64,000 bases of DNA from Tenacibaculum caenipelagi (GCF_004363005.1 NZ_SNYH01000001.1:434001-498000); one strand, 5' to 3'; positions 1-10,481 are shown, counted from the stretch's first letter. Program-made: numbers and translations. The notes: generated from the sequence alone by a model not told the origin.

Positions 1-773
1 CATTAGTACATCCCAAATTTGTTCATTTAGAAACTCAAAACCCTGCAACAATTCATCACCAATTTGAAGTATTTAGTAATGATACATTTATTTCTTTTAC
101 TGTGGACAACGCCTTAATTGGAACATGGAGTTTAAAAGAAGTCCATTATTTTCAAGGGAAATTTTCGATGGAGTTAGTGCAAAAAATCCATTATAAAAAA
201 GAAGAACAATGGATGGGAGTTTTCCATGCTTCGGCAGTTAGTGATGGAAATAATGCAGCTTTATTTTTAGGTGATTCGGGCAATGGAAAAAGTACTTCTT
301 TAGCATTATTACAAGCCAATGGTTTTACCTGTTTAGCTGATGATTTTGTTCCTATCGATGCTATCGAAAAAAATATTCATAGCTTCCCTGCTGCAATTTC
401 AATAAAGAAAAAAAGTCTAGAAACCTTACTCCCCTTGTATCCAAGCCTAGAAACAGCTAAAGAGTATAACTTTGAAAACTTGAACAAAATAATTCGGTTT
501 TTACCTCCAAACACCAACAATTTTACTCAAAAACTACCTTGTAAAGCTTTAGTTTTTATAAAGTATGAGCCAAATTCAGAAATACAAATTGATAAAATAT
601 CTAAGCTGTATGCTTTCGAACAACTTGTTCCCGACTCTTGGCTATCACCAATTCCTAAAAATGCTGACATATTTTTAAACTGGTTTGAAAAACTCCCTTG
701 CTATCAACTTACGTATTCTAATAATCAGGAAATGGTTTCAACTGTGAAAAAAATCTTTACTGATGAATTATAA
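1..773 (+). CDS. HPr-kinase-like (HprK-related) serine kinase, 5' end outside window
   Basis: The reading frame is open to base 3 with no stop, so the gene begins before the window; the GTG at 102 is only an internal possible start. A Walker A loop (GDSGNGKST) lies near base 270, followed about 20 residues later by an acidic LADDFVPID segment, the arrangement of the HPr kinase/phosphorylase C-terminal domain. The protein lacks the rest of classical HprK, so a stand-alone kinase of the kind found in peptide- and surface-polymer tailoring clusters is more likely than a sugar-regulation enzyme. Its last 11 bases overlap the next gene, a nucleotidyltransferase, which suggests translational coupling. 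Family assignment is good; the substrate is unknown because the partner genes lie upstream. Confidence 0.75.
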   Translation, partial: LVHPKFVHLETQNPATIHHQFEVFSNDTFISFTVDNALIGTWSLKEVHYFQGKFSMELVQKIHYKKEEQWMGVFHASAVSDGNNAALFLGDSGNGKSTSLALLQANGFTCLADDFVPIDAIEKNIHSFPAAISIKKKSLETLLPLYPSLETAKEYNFENLNKIIRFLPPNTNNFTQKLPCKALVFIKYEPNSEIQIDKISKLYAFEQLVPDSWLSPIPKNADIFLNWFEKLPCYQLTYSNNQEMVSTVKKIFTDEL

Positions 774-1848
774 AGAAACGTTGTTATTTGTTGCAAAGTG
801 TTTGACTATTACTCTCGAAAAAACGAATCGAAATTTAGTTGAAGATAAAATTAAATCGGGGTTAGTTAACTGGGATGATGTAGTAAAGATAAGTACTGCT
901 CACTATGTTTTTCCTGCATTATACTGCAACTTAGAACGCGTAAACTTTTTACATTACCTACCTGCAGATTTAGTCGAGTATATGAAACATATTACCGACT
1001 TAAACAGAGAACGAAATCAACAAATTATAAAAGAAGCTAAAGAAATTAATGATCTTTTACTTTCGAATAATATTACTCCTATTTTTTTAAAAGGAACTGG
1101 TAATTTATTGGAAGGACTATACGAAGACATAGCTGAAAGAATGGTAGGAGATATTGATTTTTTAGTTCATAAGAATCATCTTAAAACCACTTTTAATATC
1201 CTAAAAAAACATGGATATATTAATAAAATTTCTGAGCTTTTTGATGATCATAGACATATACCAAGAATTACACACCCTGAAAAAATAGCTGCTGTTGAAA
1301 TTCATAAAAATATGTTACGAAAAGAAAAGGCTAAATTTTTCGACTACAAAACCATTAAAGACTCTCTATTAATAACCAATAACATTGCTGTTTTATCAAT
1401 TGAAAATCAAATCAAACTAACTGTCTTTTCTAAATTGATTAATGATAACGCATATTTTTTTAAAAGCATCAACTTAAGAGGAACTTATGATGTTTTTCTT
1501 TTAGGAAACAAACTAAAATCTGAAACTAAAATTACTGACACAAACCTATCTAAAGAATTAAGTGCTGGTTTAGATTTATACAGTTTCATTTTATCTAAAC
1601 CTCTAAATCTACAATATGCTTCAAACAATAAAAGTCAGCGATACACAAAAGATTGTTTACAAAACTTAACACCAAGTAGATACAACAAAGTCAAGAAAAG
1701 ACTCTTAACTTTCTATTTAAAGTTTTTCTCAAGACTTCAAATTTTGGTCAAAGCCTTGTTTAACAAATCTTATTTCAAATTTGTTTTTTCGAGAGCAACA
1801 GATATTAACTGGTATAAAAGAAAACTAGGTCTTAAACCAAACCCTTAA
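763..1848 (+). CDS. Nucleotidyltransferase family protein (PF14907-like)
   Basis: A 361-residue protein. Around residues 105-130 it has the marks of the uncharacterised nucleotidyltransferase family PF14907: an FLKG strand, then an Arg about 15-20 residues later and GDIDFLV, which supplies the paired metal-binding Asp residues of the polymerase-beta fold. The C-terminal half is basic, helical and not recognisable. It starts inside the end of the HprK-like kinase gene (11-base overlap), so the two are almost certainly one operon. In known peptide clusters this pair of families acts on one substrate (kinase, then nucleotidyl or phosphate transfer); that role here is inference. It converges on mpl with a 17-base overlap of the two 3' ends. 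Confidence 0.75.
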   Translation: MNYKETLLFVAKCLTITLEKTNRNLVEDKIKSGLVNWDDVVKISTAHYVFPALYCNLERVNFLHYLPADLVEYMKHITDLNRERNQQIIKEAKEINDLLLSNNITPIFLKGTGNLLEGLYEDIAERMVGDIDFLVHKNHLKTTFNILKKHGYINKISELFDDHRHIPRITHPEKIAAVEIHKNMLRKEKAKFFDYKTIKDSLLITNNIAVLSIENQIKLTVFSKLINDNAYFFKSINLRGTYDVFLLGNKLKSETKITDTNLSKELSAGLDLYSFILSKPLNLQYASNNKSQRYTKDCLQNLTPSRYNKVKKRLLTFYLKFFSRLQILVKALFNKSYFKFVFSRATDINWYKRKLGLKPNP

Positions 1849-3184
1849 TCTCTTCAAAATCCAAACCTCCATAATTACCAGAGCTCATTAACAATAAAGC
1901 AGTATTCTCAAGGTTTTGACTAAATAGAAACTCTTTAAATTCTTGAGGATTCGTATAAATAACCAAATCATCTCGCTCAAAAGCGTTGGCAATTTGTCCT
2001 TCTGAAACTTCTTCTAATTGCTTTATCTTAACAGCATGTGGAGAATAAAACACCACTGCTTTGTCAGCTTTATCTAATGCTCCTTTATACTCCGATAAAA
2101 ATTCAGCATTTAAGCTAGAATAGGTATGCAATTCTAAACAAGCTAACAAAGTTCTGTTTGAATACTGGTTTTTAACCGCAGCTGTAGTGGCTGCAACTTT
2201 AGATGGTGAATGTGCAAAATCTTTAAACACAACTGTTGAAGAATTCTCTGCTATTTTTTCTAATCGTTTGCTTGCTCCTTTAAAACTTGCTATGGCCTCA
2301 TAAAATTCGTCTTCATCAATTCCCATGTGTTGACAAATCCACTTCGCTCCTGCTAAATTTTGTAAATTATGATCTCCAAAAATTTCTAATGGTAAATCTC
2401 CTTCAGGAGTTTCTAAATAAGTTGTCCCATTATCAATAAAATAATCAGGAGTTGAATATGGATATTTTTTTATTGGATGGTTTGAACTTTCAACTACTTC
2501 TTTTAAAACCTCATCTTCCTCATTGTACACCATAATTCCTCCATTCGTTAAAGAGTCTGTAAAAACTGAAAACTGTTCTACATAATTCTCAAACGTTGGA
2601 AACACATTGATATGATCCCATGCTATTCCACTTAACAACGCTATGTTAGGTTTGTATAAATGAAACTTTGGGCGCATATCTATCGGTGAACTCAAATACT
2701 CATCACCCTCCAGTACAATAAATTCATTTTTCTCTGTCAAATGTACCATTGTATCAAAACCTTCCAATTGTGCTCCCACCATATAATCTACTTCTCTATC
2801 ATGGTAATTTAACACATGTAAAATCATAGAAGTTATGGTTGTTTTTCCATGTGAACCTCCAATAACAACTCTAGTTTTATCTTTAGATTGCTCATATAAA
2901 AATTCTGGATACGAATAAATCTTCACTCCTAATTCTTGAGCTTTTAACAACTCAGGGTTGTCTTTCTTAGCATGCATTCCTAAAATTATAGCATCTAAAT
3001 CGGTAGTGATTTTTTCAGGAAACCAACCAAACGTTTCTGGCAATAGTCCTCTATTTGCTAAACGAGTTTTAGACGGATCGTGTATTGTATCATCGCTTCC
3101 CGTTATTTGGTATCCTTTTTGTTGTAGAGCAATGGCTAAATTATGCATTGCACTACCCCCAATGGCTATAAAATGAATTCTCAT
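1832..3184 (-). CDS. mpl: UDP-N-acetylmuramate:L-alanyl-gamma-D-glutamyl-meso-diaminopimelate ligase
   Basis: A Mur-ligase-family enzyme that joins recycled murein tripeptide to UDP-MurNAc in the cytoplasm, returning cell-wall peptide to the precursor pool. The N-terminus MRIHFIAIGGSAM is the MurC/Mpl Rossmann start, and GGSHGKTTIT (near residue 108) is the Mur-ligase ATP loop. Later segments (LEGDEY, SGIAWDHINVFPT, DFAHSPSKV) match the Mpl branch rather than MurC. An ATG 30 bases upstream is also in frame, but the family start is the MRIHF methionine, giving 450 residues. It lies alone between convergent and divergent neighbours. Confidence 0.93.
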   Translation of the reverse strand: MRIHFIAIGGSAMHNLAIALQQKGYQITGSDDTIHDPSKTRLANRGLLPETFGWFPEKITTDLDAIILGMHAKKDNPELLKAQELGVKIYSYPEFLYEQSKDKTRVVIGGSHGKTTITSMILHVLNYHDREVDYMVGAQLEGFDTMVHLTEKNEFIVLEGDEYLSSPIDMRPKFHLYKPNIALLSGIAWDHINVFPTFENYVEQFSVFTDSLTNGGIMVYNEEDEVLKEVVESSNHPIKKYPYSTPDYFIDNGTTYLETPEGDLPLEIFGDHNLQNLAGAKWICQHMGIDEDEFYEAIASFKGASKRLEKIAENSSTVVFKDFAHSPSKVAATTAAVKNQYSNRTLLACLELHTYSSLNAEFLSEYKGALDKADKAVVFYSPHAVKIKQLEEVSEGQIANAFERDDLVIYTNPQEFKEFLFSQNLENTALLLMSSGNYGGLDFEEIKGLV

Positions 3185-3366
3185 ATATAAGTTATGTAGT
3201 GTATAAAAACCCAAAAATACAAAACCAAGTAAGAATTTTAAGTATCTTTAAATCTAAACTCATTGAAAAGTTATATACACTCACTCAAATGCTACTATTA
3301 CAAACTTTAACTTGTAATAAATTGTCTTTTTTAGGTGTTTTGTATAGATAAATGAATAATCACGTT

Positions 3367-6300
3367 ATGAAAAAATTGACTTCTATTTTGCTAATGATTT
3401 TATTTTCAACCTTAGTAAGCGCTCAAGAAAATTATAAAAATTTATGGGATAAAGTCCATCAGTTTGAACTAGACAACTTACCTAAATCAGCTTTAAAAGT
3501 AGTAAACACTATTTATGAAAAGGCTGAAAAAAGTAACAATTCTCCTCAAATTATAAAATCATTGTTTTATAAGAGTAAATATTCTTTGACATTAGAAGAA
3601 GATGCTCAATTGAAAATTATCAATCAATTTAAGCAACACATTAATAAAAGTAGCTTCCCTACTAAAAATATGCTCGAAAATATTTTAGCCAATTTATATT
3701 GGCAATATTTTAATGAGAATAGATGGAAATTTTACAACCGCACACAAACAGAACAAAAAGTTGATGAAAACGATTTCAGAACATGGGATTTAGATACGCT
3801 GTTTACTGAAATTCATTGCCGTTATCAAAATTCTTTAGAAAGTGAAACTCTACTTCAAAAAGTAGATATCAACGAGTTTAAAGATATCATTCAAATAGTT
3901 AAAGACTCTAAAAAGTACCGTCCTACTCTATTTGATTTTTTAGCTCATAATGCTTTAGAATTTTATAAGAGCTCGGAAATTAGCATCACAAAACCAGCTT
4001 ATCAGTTTAAAATTGATGAAGTAAAATATATAAGCGATGTACAGACATTTTCGAAATTAAACCTTGCTACAAAAGACGATTTATCTTTACAATTTAATGC
4101 TTTGAAAATTTATCAAAGCTTATTGTCTTTTCATTTAAAAGGTAGTAATCTAGATGCATTGGCAGATACAGATATTCAGCGATTACAATTTGTAAATCAA
4201 CATGCAACTTTTAACAATAAGCAAGAATTCTTGCTACAAACCTTAACAACATCAGTCAACCATTATAAAAACAAAAATGTTGGCGGATTGTACCGTTATG
4301 AAATTGCCAGAATTTATAATCAACAGGCAGCCTCATACCAAGCTAATAAAAATGAAGAAATTCGTTTTAAAAATAAAGAAGCATTAGAAATATGCAATCA
4401 GGTAATTGAACGATTTCCTGAAAGTTTAGGCGCTAAAAAATGTGAAACTTTAAAACAACTAATCACAATAGAAGCATTGAGTCTTCTTTCAGAAAAATTC
4501 GTCCCGACAAATACGCCTTCAAGAATATTAGTTACTTATAACAACATTCATAAACTAAACTTTAATGCTTATAAAATTACTCCAAAGCAGTTAGAAGAGC
4601 TTCAAAAAATTTATAAAGACGAAGAGAAAATCAACTTTATAAAAAAACTACAAAAAACTGCTTCTTGGAATAGTGCTTTACGAAACGAAAAAGATTATTT
4701 ACAACATACGACTGAAGTTGTTGTTCCAAAATTAACTCAAGGAAATTATTTAATCGTAGCTCATAAAAATACTACTTTTAATACTTCTGACCTATACGCT
4801 ACCGCCAACTTACAAGTAACCAATCTAGTATTGGTTGAAAACAACAATAACGGTATCAGAACCTATCAAGTGGTAGATAGAAACACAGGAAAACCAATTA
4901 AAAACGCTGAATTATTATTACAAAACAAGCAACGTAGACACGGAAAATCAATTCATAAAAAATTAACAGCCGATAAAAATGGTTTTGCTAGTTATAAAAG
5001 TAATGACAACTTTAGCAATGTATATATTACGGTAACTACAAAAGATGATTCTGCTATTTTTGGGAATTATTACCTATACAAATACCACGAAACATCTAAT
5101 ATTGATGAAGAGGAGGATGATATAAATATCAAACCTTTTATTTTTACGGATAGAAGCATTTATCGTCCAGGTCAAACGGTATATTTTAAAGCTATTTTTA
5201 TTCAGCAAAAAGGAGAAGCTACAAAACCATTTGCCAATGAATATGTACAAATCACATTAAACGATGTGAATGATCAAGAAGTAAAAACATTAGATCTTAA
5301 ATTAAATGAATTTGGTGCTGCTTCTGGTGAATTTATATTGCCAAATAATGGATTAGCTGGTGAATATTCTTTTTCTATTGATGAAAGCGAAAAACGAGAA
5401 AGTAAATTTTACGATAATGCAGATTTTTATTTTACCCAAGAAGATTATATTACTCCTATTTCAGTTGAAGAATATAAACGTCCTAAGTTTAAAACTGAGC
5501 TTAAACCTATCACTAAAACTTATAAGGTAAACGACAGCATTACTGTTCACGGATTTGCCAAAGCCTTTTCTGGAGCAAACATTACCGATTCTAAAGTAGT
5601 ATATCGAGTACACCGTAAAGTACAATATCCTATTTGGTGGTATTGGCGTAGACCTCAATTTACTTCAGAAGCACAAGAAATTACACATGGAGAGTTAACA
5701 ACTGATGCAGAAGGAAATTTTTCCATCACATTCAAAGCACTTCCAGACGAAAGTGTAGACAAAGAAAATCTTCCTGTTTTTGAATATGAAATCACTGCTG
5801 ATGTTACCGATATTAATGGAGAAACTCGTTCTGCTACTTCCATTGTTAAAGTTGGATATCACTCATTGCTTGCTTCAATAGTAGCTCCTTCAACAATAGA
5901 TAAATCAGATAAGGAAACTACCATTGAAATCTCAAGTAAAAATTTGAATGGAGAGTTTGTTTCTGTGGAAGGGAGTCTTAAAATATATAAACTACAAGCT
6001 CCTAAAAACCCGTTACGTAGCAGACCATGGAGTACTCCTGATTATCAAGATATTTCGGAAGTTGAATTCAGAAAATTGTTTCCACACGATGCTTATACCA
6101 AAGAAGAAGAAAATCCTGAAACTTGGGAACAAGGAACATTGGTTTTTGAACAGAATTTTGATACTCAAAAATCAAAAAAAATTATTCTTACAAACTATAA
6201 GAAATGGACATCTGGAAACTATATTATTGTAGTAAACTCCAAAGATAAATTTGGGCAGGAAGTTTCAGACAAAGCTCGTTTTGTATTAACGAATAGTACT

Positions 6301-9300
6301 AAGAAAAGTGTAGCCGATAACCAATTATTTGTTTATAACACCAATAAAACAGCTTACAAACTAAACGATATTGTCGAATTACAAATTGGTTCTGCCTCAA
6401 AAGATGTAACTGTTATAGTTCAAATAGAAAAGAACCATGAAATTGTAAAAACGAAGCTTATTCACTTGAATAATAGTCTTAAAACAATCAAAATCCCAGT
6501 TACCAAAGAAGACATTGGCGGATTTGCTATCAAATATTACTTTGTAAACTACAATAGCTTTGTAAATGGAACTATTCCTATTTCAGTATCTGATCAACAA
6601 GAAACAATTACTATTGAAACGACTACTTTTAGAGATAAATTACAACCCGGAGCTGAGGAAACATGGAGCTTTACCATAAAAAATGATAAAAACAACAAAG
6701 TCGCTGCAGAAGTATTGGCTAGTATGTACGATGCTTCTTTAGATGAATTCAAAGCACATAATTGGCAATTCAATCCAATTACAACTTCAACCTATTATTC
6801 TTACGGCAGCAGTGCAAATGCTTACCAAAGTTTTGGCAATGAGCATTTCAGGGTTTTTAATAGAAACTACCCTAATAGTTATTATCCAACACAACAATAC
6901 GATCGCTTAAATTGGTTTGGATTTAGCTTTAATAATCATCGTTGGGTTCAAAAACGTTTTGCTCAACGACTCGCAGAAACTCAAAAAAGCACAAGGAAAG
7001 ATTATGATAAAATTATAACAGGAACTGTTCAAGACGAAACAGGGCCTCTTCCTGGTGTTAATGTACAAGTTAAAGGAACATCCTTTGGAACTGAAACCGA
7101 TTTTGACGGAAAATATTCTATTAAAGTTAAAAATGGTGATGTTCTCGTTTTCAGTTTTGTTGGAATGAAAACAGAAGAGCGACAGTTAAATGAATCTTCA
7201 ATAGTAATTCTTACTTCAGACAACTTATTAGAAGAAGTGGTTACTATGGCTTACGGAACAACAAATGATCAGCCTTATGCTGCTCTAAAAGGTAAAGTAG
7301 CAGGTGTTGAAATAGTAGAAAGTCAAGAAGAAGCTGATGGCATCGTCAGAATTAGAGGAAACGCTTCTTCAAATGGAAAAAACACTCCTATCTACATCGT
7401 AGACGGAAAAGTTGTTGATTCCTTCAATATCTCTAGTAACGATATTGTATCTTCTACTGTTTTAAAGGCTAATGAAGCCATTGCTTTATATGGTGAAAAA
7501 GCAAAATTTGGTGCTATTGTTATTATTACAAAAGATGGCCAATCAAAAACAGATAACGAATTGGCTAATGTAAAAGCTAGAAAGAATCTTCAAGAAACAG
7601 CTTTTTTCTATCCACACTTAATGACAGATAAGAATGGAGATGTAACGTTTAGCTTTACCACTCCTGAATCGTTAACACGATGGAAATTACAATTGCTAGC
7701 ACATACTAAAGAATTACAATCCGCTACTAAAACATTGACTTCTGTTACCCAAAAAGAGTTAATGGTGATACCGAATGCACCAAGATTTTTAAGAGAAGGC
7801 GATCAAATTACTTTCAGTACTAAAATTGCTAACATCTCTGATAAAAACTTAGAAGGTATGGCTCAACTCGTACTAACCAATGCGATTACTGGAAAGGATA
7901 TTGATTTGCTAGATAATTCATCAAAAAATCAACCTTTTAATGTTGATGCAAATGGAAACACTCAAGTTTCTTGGAACTTAGCTATTCCTGACACCTATCA
8001 GGCAATTCAATATAAAGTAATTGCAAAAGCAGGGGATTTTTCTGATGGGGAACAAAACGTGTTGCCAGTGCTATCTAACCGAATGTTGATTACCGAAACG
8101 CTGCCTATGTGGATTCGTTCTAATGAAACTAAAACATTCACGTTAGATAAATTAAAAAATAATACTTCTAATTCTTTAAAGAATCACAAACTTACTTTAG
8201 AAGTAACTTCAAATCCTGCTTGGTATGCTGTACAAGCTTTACCCTATTTAATGGAATATCCATACGAATGTAGTGAACAAACTTTTGCGCGTTATTATGC
8301 AAATACCTTGGCTAATCATATCGCGAATTCAAACCCTAGAATTCAAGAGGTATTCAACGCATGGAAATCTTCTGATGCTTTGTTGAGTAACTTAGAAAAA
8401 AATCAAGAATTAAAATCATTGATTATCCAAGAAACTCCTTGGTTACGAGATGCACAATCTGAAACAGAACAAAAGAAACGTATCGCTTTGTTGTTTGATT
8501 TAAATAAGATGAAAAACGAACAACAAAAAGCGATCAACAAACTTGCAGAAATGCAATTAAACAATGGTGGATTTCCTTGGTTTAAAGGAAGTGATTATCC
8601 AAATGCTTTTATTACGAATCATATTGCTACAGGTTTTGGGCATTTACAAAAACTAGGAGTAACCAATTTTGATAATGCAACTATAGCAATTGTTCAAAAA
8701 TCAGTTCGTTTTTTAGATCAAGAAATTGAAGAAGTTTACAAAAAGCTTTTAGAAAACGCTGAACGCATTAAGGTTAAAAAAGGACAAAAGAAGTACGAAG
8801 AATTCTTACAAGAGAATCATTTAAACTATTTCGTTATTCAGTATTTGTATATGCGTTCTTTTTATAAAAATATTGATATCAACAGTACTACTAAAACTGC
8901 TATTGCATATTACAAAACACAAACAGCTAAGTACTGGAAAGATTATAACTTATATGGAAAAGGACAAATAGCCTTGATACAATTTAGAAATAACAACACT
9001 GCTATAGCTAATAAAATCATAGCCTCTTTAAAAGAAAACAGTATAACCTCTGAAGAGCTAGGAATGTACTGGAAAGAAAATCAACCTAGCTGGTATTGGT
9101 ATCAAGCCCCTATTGAAACACAAGCTTTATTAATTGAGGCTTTTTCAGAAATTAAAAACAACACAGAAACGATTGACAACTTAAAAATTTGGTTATTAAA
9201 AAATAAACAAACTAATCGTTGGAAAACTACCAAAGCAACTACCGAAGCTGTATATGCTTTATTATTACAAGGAAGCGATTGGATTTCGGTAACCGAAATG

Positions 9301-9939
9301 GTTGATATAGCAATTGGAGACCAAACTATCAATCCTTCAAAATTAGAAAATACCAAAGTTGAAGCTGGTACAGGCTATTTTAAAACCTCATGGAATGGTT
9401 CTGAAATTACTCCTGAAATGAGTAAAGTTAGTATTACTAAAAAAGGAAAAAGTATTGCATGGGGTGGATTGTATTGGCTATATTTTGAAGATTTAGATAA
9501 AATTACCTCAGCTAAAACTCCGTTACAGCTTAAGAAAAAACTATTCAAAAAAATAAATACGGATACTGGTAAAGAGTTACAAGAAATTACTAAAGATTCT
9601 CATTTAAAAGTAGGTGATTTAATTACTGTTAGAATAGAGCTTCGTTCTGATAGAGATATGGAATTTGTGCATATGAAAGACATGCGAGCAAGTGGTGTTG
9701 AACCTACTAACGTGTTATCACAATACAAATGGCAAGATGGTTTAGGTTATTACGAAAGCACTAAAGACGCTGCAACCAACTTCTTTTTTGAACGCTTACC
9801 TAAAGGAGTATATATTTTTGAATACGATGTTAGAGTAAATAACTCAGGGAATTTCAGCAACGGAATTACAACTATTCAAAGCATGTATGCTCCAGAATTT
9901 AGTAGTCATTCTAAGGGAAAAAGGTTACTAATTAAATAA
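3367..9939 (+). CDS. Alpha-2-macroglobulin family protein with inserted carboxypeptidase-regulatory and SusC/RagA-like plug module
   Basis: A 2190-residue envelope protein. Counting from MKKLTS (an in-frame ATG 15 bases upstream is less likely because the signal peptide begins here), residues 1-20 are a signal peptide ending SAQ. Residues 20-450 are a helical region of unknown fold. MG domains follow, with the MG2 signature FTDRSIYRPGQTVYFKA near 590. Residues 1217-1290 are a carboxypeptidase-regulatory-like beta domain, and 1291-1392 resemble the plug and signature region of SusC/RagA TonB receptors (IRGNASSNGKNTPIYIVDG). The A2M domain (PHLMTDKNGDVTFSF) starts straight after. C1635-S-E-Q1638 fits the thioester CxEQ motif, followed by an alpha/alpha-barrel region. 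Bacterial relatives are thought to trap proteases at the envelope. The insert occupies the place where a bait region would be. Confidence 0.9.
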   Translation: MKKLTSILLMILFSTLVSAQENYKNLWDKVHQFELDNLPKSALKVVNTIYEKAEKSNNSPQIIKSLFYKSKYSLTLEEDAQLKIINQFKQHINKSSFPTKNMLENILANLYWQYFNENRWKFYNRTQTEQKVDENDFRTWDLDTLFTEIHCRYQNSLESETLLQKVDINEFKDIIQIVKDSKKYRPTLFDFLAHNALEFYKSSEISITKPAYQFKIDEVKYISDVQTFSKLNLATKDDLSLQFNALKIYQSLLSFHLKGSNLDALADTDIQRLQFVNQHATFNNKQEFLLQTLTTSVNHYKNKNVGGLYRYEIARIYNQQAASYQANKNEEIRFKNKEALEICNQVIERFPESLGAKKCETLKQLITIEALSLLSEKFVPTNTPSRILVTYNNIHKLNFNAYKITPKQLEELQKIYKDEEKINFIKKLQKTASWNSALRNEKDYLQHTTEVVVPKLTQGNYLIVAHKNTTFNTSDLYATANLQVTNLVLVENNNNGIRTYQVVDRNTGKPIKNAELLLQNKQRRHGKSIHKKLTADKNGFASYKSNDNFSNVYITVTTKDDSAIFGNYYLYKYHETSNIDEEEDDINIKPFIFTDRSIYRPGQTVYFKAIFIQQKGEATKPFANEYVQITLNDVNDQEVKTLDLKLNEFGAASGEFILPNNGLAGEYSFSIDESEKRESKFYDNADFYFTQEDYITPISVEEYKRPKFKTELKPITKTYKVNDSITVHGFAKAFSGANITDSKVVYRVHRKVQYPIWWYWRRPQFTSEAQEITHGELTTDAEGNFSITFKALPDESVDKENLPVFEYEITADVTDINGETRSATSIVKVGYHSLLASIVAPSTIDKSDKETTIEISSKNLNGEFVSVEGSLKIYKLQAPKNPLRSRPWSTPDYQDISEVEFRKLFPHDAYTKEEENPETWEQGTLVFEQNFDTQKSKKIILTNYKKWTSGNYIIVVNSKDKFGQEVSDKARFVLTNSTKKSVADNQLFVYNTNKTAYKLNDIVELQIGSASKDVTVIVQIEKNHEIVKTKLIHLNNSLKTIKIPVTKEDIGGFAIKYYFVNYNSFVNGTIPISVSDQQETITIETTTFRDKLQPGAEETWSFTIKNDKNNKVAAEVLASMYDASLDEFKAHNWQFNPITTSTYYSYGSSANAYQSFGNEHFRVFNRNYPNSYYPTQQYDRLNWFGFSFNNHRWVQKRFAQRLAETQKSTRKDYDKIITGTVQDETGPLPGVNVQVKGTSFGTETDFDGKYSIKVKNGDVLVFSFVGMKTEERQLNESSIVILTSDNLLEEVVTMAYGTTNDQPYAALKGKVAGVEIVESQEEADGIVRIRGNASSNGKNTPIYIVDGKVVDSFNISSNDIVSSTVLKANEAIALYGEKAKFGAIVIITKDGQSKTDNELANVKARKNLQETAFFYPHLMTDKNGDVTFSFTTPESLTRWKLQLLAHTKELQSATKTLTSVTQKELMVIPNAPRFLREGDQITFSTKIANISDKNLEGMAQLVLTNAITGKDIDLLDNSSKNQPFNVDANGNTQVSWNLAIPDTYQAIQYKVIAKAGDFSDGEQNVLPVLSNRMLITETLPMWIRSNETKTFTLDKLKNNTSNSLKNHKLTLEVTSNPAWYAVQALPYLMEYPYECSEQTFARYYANTLANHIANSNPRIQEVFNAWKSSDALLSNLEKNQELKSLIIQETPWLRDAQSETEQKKRIALLFDLNKMKNEQQKAINKLAEMQLNNGGFPWFKGSDYPNAFITNHIATGFGHLQKLGVTNFDNATIAIVQKSVRFLDQEIEEVYKKLLENAERIKVKKGQKKYEEFLQENHLNYFVIQYLYMRSFYKNIDINSTTKTAIAYYKTQTAKYWKDYNLYGKGQIALIQFRNNNTAIANKIIASLKENSITSEELGMYWKENQPSWYWYQAPIETQALLIEAFSEIKNNTETIDNLKIWLLKNKQTNRWKTTKATTEAVYALLLQGSDWISVTEMVDIAIGDQTINPSKLENTKVEAGTGYFKTSWNGSEITPEMSKVSITKKGKSIAWGGLYWLYFEDLDKITSAKTPLQLKKKLFKKINTDTGKELQEITKDSHLKVGDLITVRIELRSDRDMEFVHMKDMRASGVEPTNVLSQYKWQDGLGYYESTKDAATNFFFERLPKGVYIFEYDVRVNNSGNFSNGITTIQSMYAPEFSSHSKGKRLLIK

Positions 9940-9983
9940 AATACATATATTAGCACCAGCTTAATATAATTAATTTAGAAATT

Positions 9984-10481
9984 ATGAAAAAAATCTTTTT
10001 ATTCATTGGTTTTTTAACCCTTTCGTTTTTTACAACAAATGCACAAGAAATTTCTGACAATGCTATTGGTCTTCGTTTAGGAGATAATGATGGTTTTGGT
10101 GCCGAAATATCTTACCAACGTAGACTAAGTGATGCTAACCGTTTAGAAATTGACTTGGGTATCAGAAACGGTAACAATTATGATGGATTTAAGGCTACAG
10201 GTTTATACCAATGGGTATGGCAATTAGAAAACCGCTTTAACTGGTTCGCTGGTGTTGGAGGTGGTTTAGGTGTTTGGAGTATTGATGATTATACTGTAGG
10301 AGGTGTAACTTACAAAGGAGGATCTGAAACATTTGTATTTGCTTCTGGTACAATCGGAATCGAATACAATTTTGATATTCCTTTAATGATTTCATTAGAT
10401 TTTAGACCTGAAATTGGTTTTAACGATGCTTATGATGGTTTTAACTCTGATTTTGGATTAGGTATCCGTTATCAATTCTAA
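9984..10481 (+). CDS. Small outer-membrane beta-barrel protein
   Basis: 165 residues: a 20-residue signal peptide ending in NAQ, then alternating amphipathic strands rich in Gly and aromatic residues (YQRRLSDANRLEIDLGIR, LENRFNWFAGVGGGLGVW) and a terminal aromatic residue after GLGIRYQF, as expected for a Bam-assembled barrel of about eight strands. It resembles the outer-membrane-beta-barrel (OmpW/OprF-N-like) proteins common in Bacteroidota, whose function is generally unknown. It begins 44 bases after the alpha-2-macroglobulin stop with no terminator between, so the two may be cotranscribed. A strong terminator follows. Confidence 0.8.
   Translation: MKKIFLFIGFLTLSFFTTNAQEISDNAIGLRLGDNDGFGAEISYQRRLSDANRLEIDLGIRNGNNYDGFKATGLYQWVWQLENRFNWFAGVGGGLGVWSIDDYTVGGVTYKGGSETFVFASGTIGIEYNFDIPLMISLDFRPEIGFNDAYDGFNSDFGLGIRYQF

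Noticed and set aside
5948..6232. A 94-codon frame inside the alpha-2-macroglobulin gene
   Set aside because: It is a +1 shadow of a well-supported long gene, with no start-site or homology support.
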